From Turicibacter sanguinis (GTDB lineage Bacteria; Bacillota_I; Bacilli_A; MOL361; Turicibacteraceae): a DNA stretch of 64,000 nt. The stretch is taken from positions 1,663,501-1,727,500 of the forward strand of contig NZ_CP053187.1 of assembly GCF_013046825.1 (NCBI RefSeq), read 5' to 3'. The notes under the pieces were generated by a model that saw nothing but the letters and a program-made list of their open reading frames with translations, was not told the DNA's origin and did no database searches. A program made the translations under genes and the position numbers. Each line of letters opens with the position of its first letter. The stretch's first letter is position 1. Shown here piece by piece: positions 9,650-18,443 of this stretch.

Positions 9650-9700
9650 GGACGAGAATTTTTTGGTGGAGATGGGGCGTTCCGGTTAGTATCCACGTCC
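9650..9700. other. Attachment site 2 (junction of cassettes A and B)
   Basis: The core tggtggagatgggg (9664-9677) and the right arm tccacgtcc (9692-9700) match att site 1 exactly over 37 bp. The left arm ggacgagaa (9650-9658) is degenerate. Excision between this site and the ssrA site would pair the perfect left arm at 35360 with the perfect right arm here, giving a fully symmetric circle junction for cassette B. Confidence 0.8.
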
Positions 9701-9813
9701 TGAGAGTATGTTAATATTAGTAGTTTTGTATTTTATCCTTAAGCTTTTAATAGCATTGTTTTCTTAGATAAAAACACATATAATTTATATTGGCTATAGA
9801 AGGAGGGGATTCG

Positions 9814-10305
9814 ATGCAGAGTAAATATTGGAATTTAATGGTCCATACTAAATTTAGGGAGATATACATTGATGAGTTAGTAAAGAAATACCAAAGAAAA
9901 GAGAGTAGAGTTAAAATAATCTCTATAATTTTTTCCCTAGGAACGGTTATCTCACTAAGTACGCAACTTGGATTTGCTAGTCTTATTACAGTTATAACGG
10001 CATTTATACAAGTTTATTTAATCATTGAAGATTACTTACCACATAAGAAAAATCAGAAAGAGTTAATTAGGTTGAAAGAAATATTATCTAAAAAGTTTAT
10101 CGAAATTTCTCATGACTGGTATTATGTTTCAAATAGTCAATGGACAGAAGATGAGATTAATCAGAAGTGTACTGATTTTGAAATGACTTTATTAAGAGAA
10201 ACACAACAAATTACTAATTCTGTAAACTTTGATGATAACAATAAGAAGCTGATTGAATTAGCGCAAATAAAAACTGATCAATATTTTAGTAGTTCTATTA
10301 ATTAA
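9814..10305 (+). CDS. Two-TM membrane protein, SLATT-like
   Basis: This 163-residue protein is the first gene of cassette B. Two adjacent hydrophobic segments (about residues 34-52 and 55-70) are joined by a very short turn and followed by a long charged helical region. This is the shape of SLATT-type 2TM effectors, which are predicted pore formers in nucleotide-signalling and abortive-infection systems. The family call rests on architecture only. No SMODS/cyclase or SLOG gene is visible nearby, so the sensor would be unknown. The ATG at 9814, preceded by AGGAGGGG, is preferred over an upstream in-frame TTG at 9790. A 45-residue gene follows 20 bp downstream. Confidence 0.6.
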   Translation: MQSKYWNLMVHTKFREIYIDELVKKYQRKESRVKIISIIFSLGTVISLSTQLGFASLITVITAFIQVYLIIEDYLPHKKNQKELIRLKEILSKKFIEISHDWYYVSNSQWTEDEINQKCTDFEMTLLRETQQITNSVNFDDNNKKLIELAQIKTDQYFSSSIN

Positions 10306-10325
10306 AAGTTGTAAGGAGAAAATAT

Positions 10326-10463
10326 ATGAAAAGACGTAAAGGATTTAATCAAAGAGTAAGAAGGAGTGTTCAGGCTAGTATGTTACCTCTAGCACCAAGG
10401 CCAGTGCCAATGCCTGATACTGTAAAACCTCCAAAAGAAAAGCCAATACAAATAAAAGGTTGA
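10326..10463 (+). CDS. Small basic proline-rich protein, 45 aa
   Basis: An ORF with AAGGAG upstream encodes 45 residues. The N-terminus is strongly basic (MKRRKGFNQRVRRS) and the second half is rich in proline (APRPVPMPD, then KPPKEKP). It begins 20 bp after the 2TM gene and appears to be its operon partner, possibly a regulator, antitoxin or accessory of the membrane protein. I do not recognise the family. Confidence 0.5.
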   Translation: MKRRKGFNQRVRRSVQASMLPLAPRPVPMPDTVKPPKEKPIQIKG

Positions 10464-10549
10464 TTTCTTTCCTACGAGGGAGCATATAATATAGTTTCAG
10501 ATAATGTTACTATATGGATTTTAACAAAGTATATTAATTATTAAGGAAA

Positions 10550-10590
10550 GAAGTAATTAAGAAATCAATAACCTTAATTGCTTCTTTTTA
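10550..10590 (+). terminator. Terminator after the 2TM operon
   Basis: A 12-bp stem GAAGTAATTAAG / CTTAATTGCTTC (one G-T pair) is followed by five T. Confidence 0.75.
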
Positions 10591-10802
10591 ATTGTCTTTG
10601 TTTTGTAATCAGTCTAAATAGAGATGTTTTTTATTATCGAATTTTTATGTGGTAACAATTGTTAAAACATTAATGAATGTATTATAGTGGGGTTTAAATA
10701 CTAAACTAAACGCCTGTTTTAAAGGTATTTTGAGGATATTTAACAAGGGATAAATATCCAAAAGAAAAGTGAAGTCTATAGTTAAGATGGAAGGGGATTG
10801 AA
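10591..10802. other. Intergenic region without a recognised feature
   Basis: AT-rich DNA between the terminator and the gene at 10803. The sequence AGATGGAAGGGG just before 10803 provides the ribosome site. I see no gene or clear hairpin here. Confidence 0.4.
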
Positions 10803-12101
10803 ATGAAAACGAATCAATTTAATATAATCTTAGATTTAAGTATACTTAAAAAGCTGAGAAATAAGATAAATGAGCAATATAATATTTCGTATTCTAAACA
10901 ATATGGGAAATATCGTGCATGGGATAAGATATGTTCCATAATGGATAGACTCGATGATACTGTCGCTTATTTGAATGAAATTAAATTAAATACTGGGAAG
11001 TATAGAAGAAGTGCTTTTGATTTTTATGATTTTATGAATAATGCAGCTGTAGTTGTTGATTGTATTAAAGAATTAGCAAAGATTTTTGATATTTCTGATG
11101 ATAGAATTAAAAATTCAACAGATATATTTAAACAGTTAGGTAGTGATGGAACAGGGACAGATGAAAAATATTTTCAATATTTACGTTCTTTATGTTCAGT
11201 TCACCCAATAGAAACGAGCCATCATAAAATCTATCAAGCGAATGATTTTGAATGTAGCCCATATGTAATTTGGAATAATCAAACTATTTGGTTTAATGAC
11301 GATTGTGATCTTTATGCTATTGTTTATACCAGTAAAGATGAAGGGAGTACTAAAAGAGTACAGATATATATTCCACAGATTTTTGAGTATGTTAAGACAA
11401 GATTAGAGTTTGTTAACGAGATAATAGATGGAATTCAACAGTATCATCAAAATATAATTTCTGATTTTAAAAATCGTCCGATAAAAAGTGAGAACGAGTT
11501 TAATACTTATGTAGAATACTTAGAAAATTTAGAAAAAGAGTTAGTCGAACGTTATGGAACTGACTTACTTTATTCATTTAATCCTATCATTGATCTATTT
11601 AAACTTAAACTTTCAAATTCTGAAAATCAAGAAAAGATGAACTTATATTTGAATGCATTAAAGTATGCTATTAAATTTGAACATAGTAGTTTGCAAAATA
11701 TGACTTGTGATGGATTTGAGAATAATGGGTTATTATATCCAAAAATGAACACTGAAACATCTTTATTTAACGAGTTATATTCACCTCATAGTAACAGTGA
11801 TGAAGTACGATCTTATGCATATCAACTGCAGAAAATTAATTGTTTAAGTTATGACTCTGAGAAGATTAATAAAGAATGGGCGTATAGACAATTAGAAGAG
11901 ATTAGACCATTTCTTGAAAGATATGTATCATTTAATAATGTTCAGAGTGATTTTGAATATTATGCCTTAGTTCAGTTAGCATTATACTTAGACTGTTTGA
12001 AACATAATTGTTTGATAAACAAAAATATTCCGAATGATTTAAAATTTCGCATAAGGTTATTATCTGATGAAGAATATAGAAAACTAATTTCAGATGAATA
12101 A
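10803..12101 (+). CDS. Uncharacterised 432-aa protein upstream of type I R-M
   Basis: I do not recognise this protein. It is soluble-looking, without a signal peptide or membrane segment. The N-terminal third (about residues 1-110) is helical and charged. Conspicuous tryptophan- and aspartate-rich patches lie in the middle (YVIWNNQTIWFNDDCDLYAI near 160-180). The C-terminal half is helical again. No nucleotide-binding loop, nuclease or protease motif stands out. It has its own terminator on each side, so it is a separate transcription unit between the 2TM pair and hsdM, where anti-phage cargo would be expected. A defence role is inference from location only. Confidence 0.6.
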   Translation: MKTNQFNIILDLSILKKLRNKINEQYNISYSKQYGKYRAWDKICSIMDRLDDTVAYLNEIKLNTGKYRRSAFDFYDFMNNAAVVVDCIKELAKIFDISDDRIKNSTDIFKQLGSDGTGTDEKYFQYLRSLCSVHPIETSHHKIYQANDFECSPYVIWNNQTIWFNDDCDLYAIVYTSKDEGSTKRVQIYIPQIFEYVKTRLEFVNEIIDGIQQYHQNIISDFKNRPIKSENEFNTYVEYLENLEKELVERYGTDLLYSFNPIIDLFKLKLSNSENQEKMNLYLNALKYAIKFEHSSLQNMTCDGFENNGLLYPKMNTETSLFNELYSPHSNSDEVRSYAYQLQKINCLSYDSEKINKEWAYRQLEEIRPFLERYVSFNNVQSDFEYYALVQLALYLDCLKHNCLINKNIPNDLKFRIRLLSDEEYRKLISDE

Positions 12102-12184
12102 ACGGAGATTAAGAATATGTCAACCATTATTTTGAATAGTTATAGTAGAAAGATAAATATAATAGTAAGTTTTTAGATTGTAAG

Positions 12185-12228
12185 GGGTAGGTATGAGGTG
12201 AATGATCTCAACTACTTCTTTTTTGTTT
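12185..12228 (+). terminator. Probable terminator after the 432-aa gene
   Basis: GTAG and TGAG pair with CTCA and CTAC around a short loop, followed by CTTCTTTTTTG. The stem is imperfect. Confidence 0.5.
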
Positions 12229-12295
12229 GTCTTTCTATATTAATAAGGCTAAAATAGAATTATATATTGTAAAAATGTCTTAGGAGGAAAGATTA

Positions 12296-13783
12296 ATGGG
12301 CAGCATTACGTTACAGGAGTTAGAGTCGCATTTATGGGAATCAGCGAATATATTACGTGGATCGATTGATTCATCAGATTATAAAAATTATATTTTTGGA
12401 TTACTTTTCTTAAAGCGTGTAAATGATGTGTTTGAAGAGATTTGTCATCATTTAGTGGATGATGAAGGATGGGATTTAGAAGATGCAGAAGAAGAACGTG
12501 ATGAGTATCAGTTCTTTGTTCCAAAGGAAGCTCGTTGGTCTTATTTACAATCATTAACGACTGATATTGGGCCTGCTTTAAATCATGCATTTGAACGTTT
12601 AGAAGAAGAGAATGGATCATTAGAAGGTGTATTTAAGCAAATTGATTTTAATGATAAAGAAAAGTTACCAGATACATTACTAATTCAATTAATTCAACAT
12701 TTCTCAAAAATTAATTTAAGTAATGAGTCATTAGAAGAACCGGATATGCTTGGTCGTGCTTATGAGTATTTAATTAAACAGTTTGCCGATGATGCAGGTA
12801 AAAAGGGTGGAGAATTCTATACGCCAACGAAAGTTGTTGAATTACTTGTTAAATTAATCAAACCAGAAGAAGGAATGCGAATCTGCGACCCAACATCGGG
12901 ATCAGGTGGGATGTTAATTCAATCAGTAGATTACATTAAATCTAAAGGTGGAAATCCGAATAACTTATCGCTATACGGACAAGAGAAAAACTTAAATACA
13001 TGGGCCATTTGTAAGATGAACTTATTATTACATGGATTAAGTGATCATCGTATTGAAAAAGGAGATACGATCCGTGATCCTAAGTTAACTGAAAATGGAG
13101 AATTAATGTTATTTGATCGAGTGATTGCGAATCCTCCATATAGTTTAAAGAATTGGGGGCGTGAAGAAGCAAGTGCTGATGAATTTGGACGTTTCCGTTT
13201 TGGCTTACCACCTGCGAATGCTGGGGACTATGCGTTTGTTCAACATATGTTAGCGACGTTAAATCATACAGGGAAAGCAGGAGTTGTCTTACCTCATGGG
13301 ATTTTGTTCCGTGGTGGAGCTGAAGGGAAAATTCGCCAGGGATTAGTGAAGGAAGATTTAATTGAAGCGATTATTGGATTACCTGCTAACTTATTCTATG
13401 GAACTGGAATTCCAGCTACAATTATCCTATATAATAAGGATAAAGAAGAAGCACGTCAAAATAAGATCTTCTTTATTGATGCCTCACGTGATTTCCAAGA
13501 AGGGAAAAACCAAAATGTGTTACGTGATGAAGATGTAGAAAAAATCGTTTCAACCTTTGATAATTATGAAGAAATTGAAAAGTATTCACGTATTGTGACA
13601 TTAGATGAAATCAAAGAAAATGACTACAACTTAAATATCTCACGCTATATAGACACAACTGAAGAAGAAGAGCAAATTGATGTTGCACAGGAAATCAAAG
13701 AACTAAAGCAACTTGAACAAGAACGTGAGAAAATAGAAGCCACGATGTACAGCTTCTTAAAGGAGTTGGGATATTGTGAGTAA
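12296..13783 (+). CDS. hsdM: Type I restriction-modification, methyltransferase subunit HsdM
   Basis: This is the N6-adenine DNA methyltransferase subunit, which works as an M2S complex with HsdS. The N-terminal HsdM domain begins LESHLWESANILRGSIDSSD. The catalytic domain shows GGEFYTPTKVVELLV, the SAM-binding DPTSGSGG near residue 198 and the catalytic ANPPY near 279. The 495 residues are of normal length. The ATG follows TAGGAGGAAAG. It overlaps hsdS by 8 bp, implying coupled translation. The order hsdM-hsdS-hsdR is complete here. Confidence 0.96.
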   Translation: MGSITLQELESHLWESANILRGSIDSSDYKNYIFGLLFLKRVNDVFEEICHHLVDDEGWDLEDAEEERDEYQFFVPKEARWSYLQSLTTDIGPALNHAFERLEEENGSLEGVFKQIDFNDKEKLPDTLLIQLIQHFSKINLSNESLEEPDMLGRAYEYLIKQFADDAGKKGGEFYTPTKVVELLVKLIKPEEGMRICDPTSGSGGMLIQSVDYIKSKGGNPNNLSLYGQEKNLNTWAICKMNLLLHGLSDHRIEKGDTIRDPKLTENGELMLFDRVIANPPYSLKNWGREEASADEFGRFRFGLPPANAGDYAFVQHMLATLNHTGKAGVVLPHGILFRGGAEGKIRQGLVKEDLIEAIIGLPANLFYGTGIPATIILYNKDKEEARQNKIFFIDASRDFQEGKNQNVLRDEDVEKIVSTFDNYEEIEKYSRIVTLDEIKENDYNLNISRYIDTTEEEEQIDVAQEIKELKQLEQEREKIEATMYSFLKELGYCE

Positions 13784-15029
13784 AGAAAAACAAGATTTAT
13801 GGCAAGAATATAATTTTTTTGATGTAATTGAAGTGTTAGATTTCCGAGGTAGAACACCTAAAAAGTTAAATCTTGATTGGGGAGGAGATATTCCCGCTTT
13901 ATCTGCTAATAATGTAAAAATGGGGAAAATAGACTATTCATTAACCACTAACTTTGGAAGTGAAGAATTATATTCTAAGTGGATGACTAAAGGTGATTTA
14001 GAAATCGGTGATTTAGTTTTAACAACTGAAGCACCGGCTGGAAATGTTGTTGTTATTAATGACAATAAAAAATATATATTAAGTCAGCGGGTTATTGGTT
14101 TAAAACCTGATAAAAGAGTTATAGATAGCAATTATTTAATGTATTTTTTTATGAGCAATTACTTTAAAAATTATCTTCAAGGATATGGGACAGGAACAAC
14201 GGTTACTGGAATATCTCAAAAGAATTTAGAGTTTTTAAAAATAATTGCCCCGCCATTAGAAGAACAGCAAAAAATTGCCGAGATTCTTTCATCTGTTGAT
14301 GCAGCGATTGAAAAGACAGAACAAGTGATTGCTAAAACAGAAGAAGTCAAAAAAGGATTAATGCAACAAATCCTAACAAAAGGAATCGGACATACAGAAT
14401 TCAAACAAACAGAGATTGGAGAAATTCCTGTTGGATGGAATGTCATAAATTTAGAAGAAATATGTTCCTTAATTACATATGGATTTACTAATCCTATGCC
14501 AACTACAGATGAAGGTCCCTACATGATAACAGCTAAAGATATTAGAGATGGAGATATCCAGTATAAAACGGCAAGAAAAACCTCTATGGAATGTTATTCT
14601 AATGATTTAACTGATAAAAGTAGACCCTCGATAGGCGATATTCTAATAACTAAAGATGGGACATTAGGAAGACTAGCGATAGTAAAACAAGAAGATATTT
14701 GTATAAATCAATCGGTTGCTCGAATTGTTTTAAAGGATATAAATTTAGTAAAGTATATTTATTATCTTTTAGATTCACCACAAGTTCAGACTAGAATATT
14801 GGCTGAATCAGGTGGATCAACAATTAAACATATTTACATTACTAAACTAGCAAAAACGTTGATTCCAATATCAACCGATGTTGAAGAAATAAAAAATATT
14901 ACTAATATTTTAGATAGTTATGACTATAAGATTTCATCTGAAAAGAGAAAATGTAATTACCTAATTAATATTAAAAAAGGATTGATGCAACAATTATTAA
15001 CGGGTCAAGTTCGAGTTAAAATAGATTAA
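13776..15029 (+). CDS. hsdS: Type I restriction-modification, specificity subunit HsdS
   Basis: HsdS sets the bipartite recognition sequence. Two target recognition domains (about residues 1-150 and 215-370) are each followed by a conserved helical spacer. The central one reads PPLEEQQKIAEILSSVD with KKGLMQQILT after it, and the C-terminal one KKGLMQQLLTGQVRVK. The paired GLMQQ spacers are typical. The start is a GTG inside the end of hsdM. A strong hairpin at 15033-15063 follows directly and separates it from hsdR. There is one intact hsdS and no silent copies in the window. Confidence 0.95.
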   Translation: MSKEKQDLWQEYNFFDVIEVLDFRGRTPKKLNLDWGGDIPALSANNVKMGKIDYSLTTNFGSEELYSKWMTKGDLEIGDLVLTTEAPAGNVVVINDNKKYILSQRVIGLKPDKRVIDSNYLMYFFMSNYFKNYLQGYGTGTTVTGISQKNLEFLKIIAPPLEEQQKIAEILSSVDAAIEKTEQVIAKTEEVKKGLMQQILTKGIGHTEFKQTEIGEIPVGWNVINLEEICSLITYGFTNPMPTTDEGPYMITAKDIRDGDIQYKTARKTSMECYSNDLTDKSRPSIGDILITKDGTLGRLAIVKQEDICINQSVARIVLKDINLVKYIYYLLDSPQVQTRILAESGGSTIKHIYITKLAKTLIPISTDVEEIKNITNILDSYDYKISSEKRKCNYLINIKKGLMQQLLTGQVRVKID

Positions 15030-15032
15030 ATG

Positions 15033-15070
15033 AAAATAGTATCTCGTCACGAGATACTATTTTATAAAAT
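15033..15070 (+). terminator. Terminator or attenuator between hsdS and hsdR
   Basis: A perfect 14-bp stem AAAATAGTATCTCG / CGAGATACTATTTT with a 3-base loop lies between hsdS and hsdR. It would lower read-through so that methylation subunits exceed the restriction subunit. Confidence 0.75.
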
Positions 15071-15106
15071 GATAAATTTATGATTTAGGAGAAATGGGGT
15101 GCTTAT

Positions 15107-18037
15107 GTGAGTCATGAGGCTTGGAATGAGAAGGGGTTAGTTGAGAACCGTTTAATTGAGCAGTTAGTTGAATTAGGATATACTCATTTGATTGGCTCTG
15201 ATCTTATGAATGATCGATTAGAGTCGGATGTTTTATTAAAGGGACGTTTAGAATCGGCAATTATTCGACTGAATCCTTGGATTAACGAGAGTAATGTTGC
15301 ACAAGTGATTCGTAAGGTATCGCATATTTCTGCGACGTCTTTAATGGAAGCGAACCAAGAGTTCTATAGTTATCTAGTGAATATGATTTCGGTGCAACAG
15401 GATTTAGGAAAAGGAAAGAAACATCAAACGGTTAAATTGATTGATTTTGAGAATATTGAAGCGAATGAGTTTTTAGTGGTAGAACAATTAACGATTAAGA
15501 CGGCTAAAGCAACTATTCGTCCTGATTTAGTTCTTTATGTGAATGGATTACCGCTTGTTGTGATTGAATGTAAAAGTCCGATGTTAAATCCAGACGAACA
15601 AATGGGACAAGCGATTCATCAAATGTTACGTTATCAAAAGGATGTTGAGACGTTATTCCACTATAATCAACTTTGTATTGCAGCTAGTTGGTATCAAGCA
15701 AAGGTCGGAACCATTGGAGCACGTCCACAACATTACAGTGCATGGAAAGATCCTTATCCTTATCCATTAGAAGAGGGGATGGAACCACAACAAATTCTAA
15801 CACTTGGGATGTTAAGTCGTCCGAATTTACTAGATTTAATTCAAACGTTTATTGTGTTTGAAGGTGAAGGCCAACGAATTATTAAAAAGGTAGCTAGATA
15901 TCAACAGTTTCGTGCGGTTAATAAAGCAGTTGATCGAATTAAGAATGCAAAATATAATACTGAACGTGGTGGAGTTATATGGGCGACACAAGGTAGTGGG
16001 AAGTCTATTTCAATGGTCTTTTTAGCTGTCAAACTAAGACGATTAAAACAGTTAGAAAATCCGACGATTGTTGTCGTTACTGATAGAAAAGATTTAGATG
16101 ATCAAATTACCGCTACGTTTAGAAGATGTGGCTTTCCTAATCCAAAACAAGCGACGTCTGTCTCAGATTTGCGTCAGTTGTTAAATGGAGCAGTCGGGGA
16201 AACAGTCATGACCTTAGTTCATAAATTCCAAACAAGTGAAGAAGAAACGTCATTCCCACTTCTTTCAGAAGCATCAAACATTATTGTGATGGTTGATGAG
16301 GCTCATCGTACACAGTATGGGACTTTGAGTGTGAATATGAGAACGGCTTTACCTAATGCCATTTACTTAGGATTTACTGGAACACCAATTGATAAAGATG
16401 ACAAACATACGACGAAAACATTCGGGACTTATATTGATACATACACGATTGAAGAAGCCGTTAAAGATGGAGCGACTGTCCCCATTTTCTATGAGTCACG
16501 ATTACCCGATGTCCAAATTCAAGGAGGATCACTTGAAGAAATGTTCAATCTAGTGACACGAGAACTTGATGATGAGGCAAGAGAACGTGCTAAGAAGAAG
16601 TATGTCAATGATCAACTCATTGTTGCGACGCCAAAACGAATTCAACATATTGCGATGGATATCGTGAAGCATTACGAAGAATATATTAAACCAAATGGAT
16701 TCAAAGCACAGGTCGTCGCTATTAATCGTCGGGCAGCCGTCATGTATAAAGAATACATTGATCAGTTCACGGATTTAGAATCAGCAGTTGTCTTTTCAAC
16801 ATCAGCCAAAGATAAAGATAATGAACTGATTTGGAAGTATCGTTTAGAGGAAGAACAAGAAAAAGAAATCATCAAGCGATTTAAAGATCCAAATGATCCA
16901 TTAAGCTTCATTATCGTGGTGGATAAATTACTAACAGGGTTTGATGCCCCGATTGAACAGGTTATGTATTTAGATAAACCAATTAAGGAACATAACTTAC
17001 TTCAAGCGATTGCTCGTACGAACCGTACCTATGATAAGAAGACTTATGGTTTATTAGTCGATTATTTTGGGGTTTCTCGTTTCTTAGATGAAGCATTAGA
17101 AAAGTTCAGTAATACCGATGTTGAAGGAGCATTGAGTGATATTGATTCTGTCATTCCAAGACTTCAAATGCATCATCAAGCCGTTTTAAATGTCTTTCAT
17201 ACCGTTGGCCTAGATGATTTTGATGCCTGTGTGAAGGTTTTAGAGCCAGAAGATACTCGACAAATCTTTGAGGAAAAGTTTAAACGATTTGTGAAAGACA
17301 TGGATATGGTGATGCCGAATCCAAAAGCGAATCCTTACATCTCAGATTTGAAGAAGTTTGGAAAGATTAGACAAGCTGCCAAAAATCTATATCGTGATTC
17401 TGGAATGGATATCTCCGATTATGGGGAAAAGGTCCGTAAAGTTGTTGAAGACTATTTAGTGGTTAATCATATTGAAGTCTTACATGAACCGATTAACTTA
17501 ATGTCTGATTATTTCAATGAACGTTTAGAGGCGGCGAAAACACCAGAAACGAAAGCTGCAGAAATGGAACATGCATTGAAACACGAAATCCGTGTCAAAT
17601 TAGGAAGTGATCCTATTTATCAAACGTTAATGGAACGACTAGAAGAGTTAATCCGAAGACGTCGTGAACATCAACTACAAATTGCTGAATACATGGAAGA
17701 GCTAGGTTCTTTAATTAAACAAGCCAGTCAAGTTGGAAAGCAAACAAAAGGAAACTTAGATGCAAAACAAATGCCATTTTATCGTTTCTTAGAACAAGAT
17801 GAAGCCATCGAAGCGTTAGTTGAAGATAAGAAACTCATTGAGCAATTAACCATCAATGTCACAAAAGTCATTCAAAAGTATGCACAGATTGTGGAGTGGA
17901 CCAAAAAGGAAGATACGAAACGAGAGATGCGATTAGCTATCCGTCGTGAAATCAATGACACACTGAATGCACGTGGACCATTCAAAAAAACAGTACAAGG
18001 CTTAGCCGAACTAGCAGAAGTACATTATGGGAATTAG
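15107..18037 (+). CDS. hsdR: Type I restriction-modification, restriction/translocase subunit HsdR
   Basis: HsdR translocates DNA using ATP and cleaves far from the recognition site. The PD-(D/E)XK nuclease lies near residues 140-155 (RPDLVLY, then VIECKSP). The SF2 motor follows with ATQGSGKS near 293, VDEAHRTQYG near 397, FTGTP near 424 and QAIARTNRTY near 640. A helical C-terminal region would contact the methyltransferase core. The 976 residues are a typical length. Translation starts at a GTG with GGAGAAATGGGG upstream. It is followed by a 93-aa gene and, convergently, by a YgjP-like metallopeptidase. Confidence 0.96.
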   Translation: MSHEAWNEKGLVENRLIEQLVELGYTHLIGSDLMNDRLESDVLLKGRLESAIIRLNPWINESNVAQVIRKVSHISATSLMEANQEFYSYLVNMISVQQDLGKGKKHQTVKLIDFENIEANEFLVVEQLTIKTAKATIRPDLVLYVNGLPLVVIECKSPMLNPDEQMGQAIHQMLRYQKDVETLFHYNQLCIAASWYQAKVGTIGARPQHYSAWKDPYPYPLEEGMEPQQILTLGMLSRPNLLDLIQTFIVFEGEGQRIIKKVARYQQFRAVNKAVDRIKNAKYNTERGGVIWATQGSGKSISMVFLAVKLRRLKQLENPTIVVVTDRKDLDDQITATFRRCGFPNPKQATSVSDLRQLLNGAVGETVMTLVHKFQTSEEETSFPLLSEASNIIVMVDEAHRTQYGTLSVNMRTALPNAIYLGFTGTPIDKDDKHTTKTFGTYIDTYTIEEAVKDGATVPIFYESRLPDVQIQGGSLEEMFNLVTRELDDEARERAKKKYVNDQLIVATPKRIQHIAMDIVKHYEEYIKPNGFKAQVVAINRRAAVMYKEYIDQFTDLESAVVFSTSAKDKDNELIWKYRLEEEQEKEIIKRFKDPNDPLSFIIVVDKLLTGFDAPIEQVMYLDKPIKEHNLLQAIARTNRTYDKKTYGLLVDYFGVSRFLDEALEKFSNTDVEGALSDIDSVIPRLQMHHQAVLNVFHTVGLDDFDACVKVLEPEDTRQIFEEKFKRFVKDMDMVMPNPKANPYISDLKKFGKIRQAAKNLYRDSGMDISDYGEKVRKVVEDYLVVNHIEVLHEPINLMSDYFNERLEAAKTPETKAAEMEHALKHEIRVKLGSDPIYQTLMERLEELIRRRREHQLQIAEYMEELGSLIKQASQVGKQTKGNLDAKQMPFYRFLEQDEAIEALVEDKKLIEQLTINVTKVIQKYAQIVEWTKKEDTKREMRLAIRREINDTLNARGPFKKTVQGLAELAEVHYGN

Positions 18038-18090
18038 GCTATTCCAAACTCATTGACTAAATAAAATTAATTAAATATGGGGGAGATTTA

Positions 18091-18372
18091 GTGACTGATA
18101 AATTAAAGGTTTATCATAATGAGAATGGAATTGGAGAAATAATAAAAATAGATAGACCATATTTCTGGGTTAAATATGAGAATAGTAACTATACATACAG
18201 ACATCATATTAGTGAATTAACCGGAATATCTAGTAAATTTAAATCGACAGCAAAAAATAAGTCTAAAGAGGGTTTTTCTTGTTCACGTGCAGATGAGTGT
18301 GATAAAATTGATGAAAACCAAGAGTCTAGTTTGAAATACGCAGAAGATGTTGTCTTCTTAGGTCATTTTTAA
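18091..18372 (+). CDS. Hypothetical 93-aa protein downstream of hsdR
   Basis: It starts at GTG 18091 after GGGGGAGA. The first 50 residues alternate charged and aromatic residues (YFWVKYENSNYTYRHHISEL) and could form a small SH3-like barrel. The second half is lysine- and glutamate-rich and probably disordered. It ends just before a 25-bp bidirectional terminator. I cannot assign a family. Confidence 0.5.
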   Translation: MTDKLKVYHNENGIGEIIKIDRPYFWVKYENSNYTYRHHISELTGISSKFKSTAKNKSKEGFSCSRADECDKIDENQESSLKYAEDVVFLGHF

Positions 18373-18385
18373 TACTTACTATATT

Positions 18386-18443
18386 AAATTTAAAACTATA
18401 AAAGAGAGCCTAAAAATTGGCTCTCTTTTATAGTTTTAAATTT
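18386..18443. terminator. Very long bidirectional terminator
   Basis: Perfect 25-bp inverted repeats (18386-18410 and 18419-18443) flank an 8-base loop, with T-runs in both directions. It lies between the convergent hsdR side and the metallopeptidase gene, and overlaps the latter's last codons. Confidence 0.9.

Noticed and set aside
12306-12620. 104-codon minus-strand ORF inside hsdM
   Set aside because: Antisense shadow of a clearly coding methyltransferase gene; no ribosome site and histidine/leucine-rich composition typical of the reverse frame.
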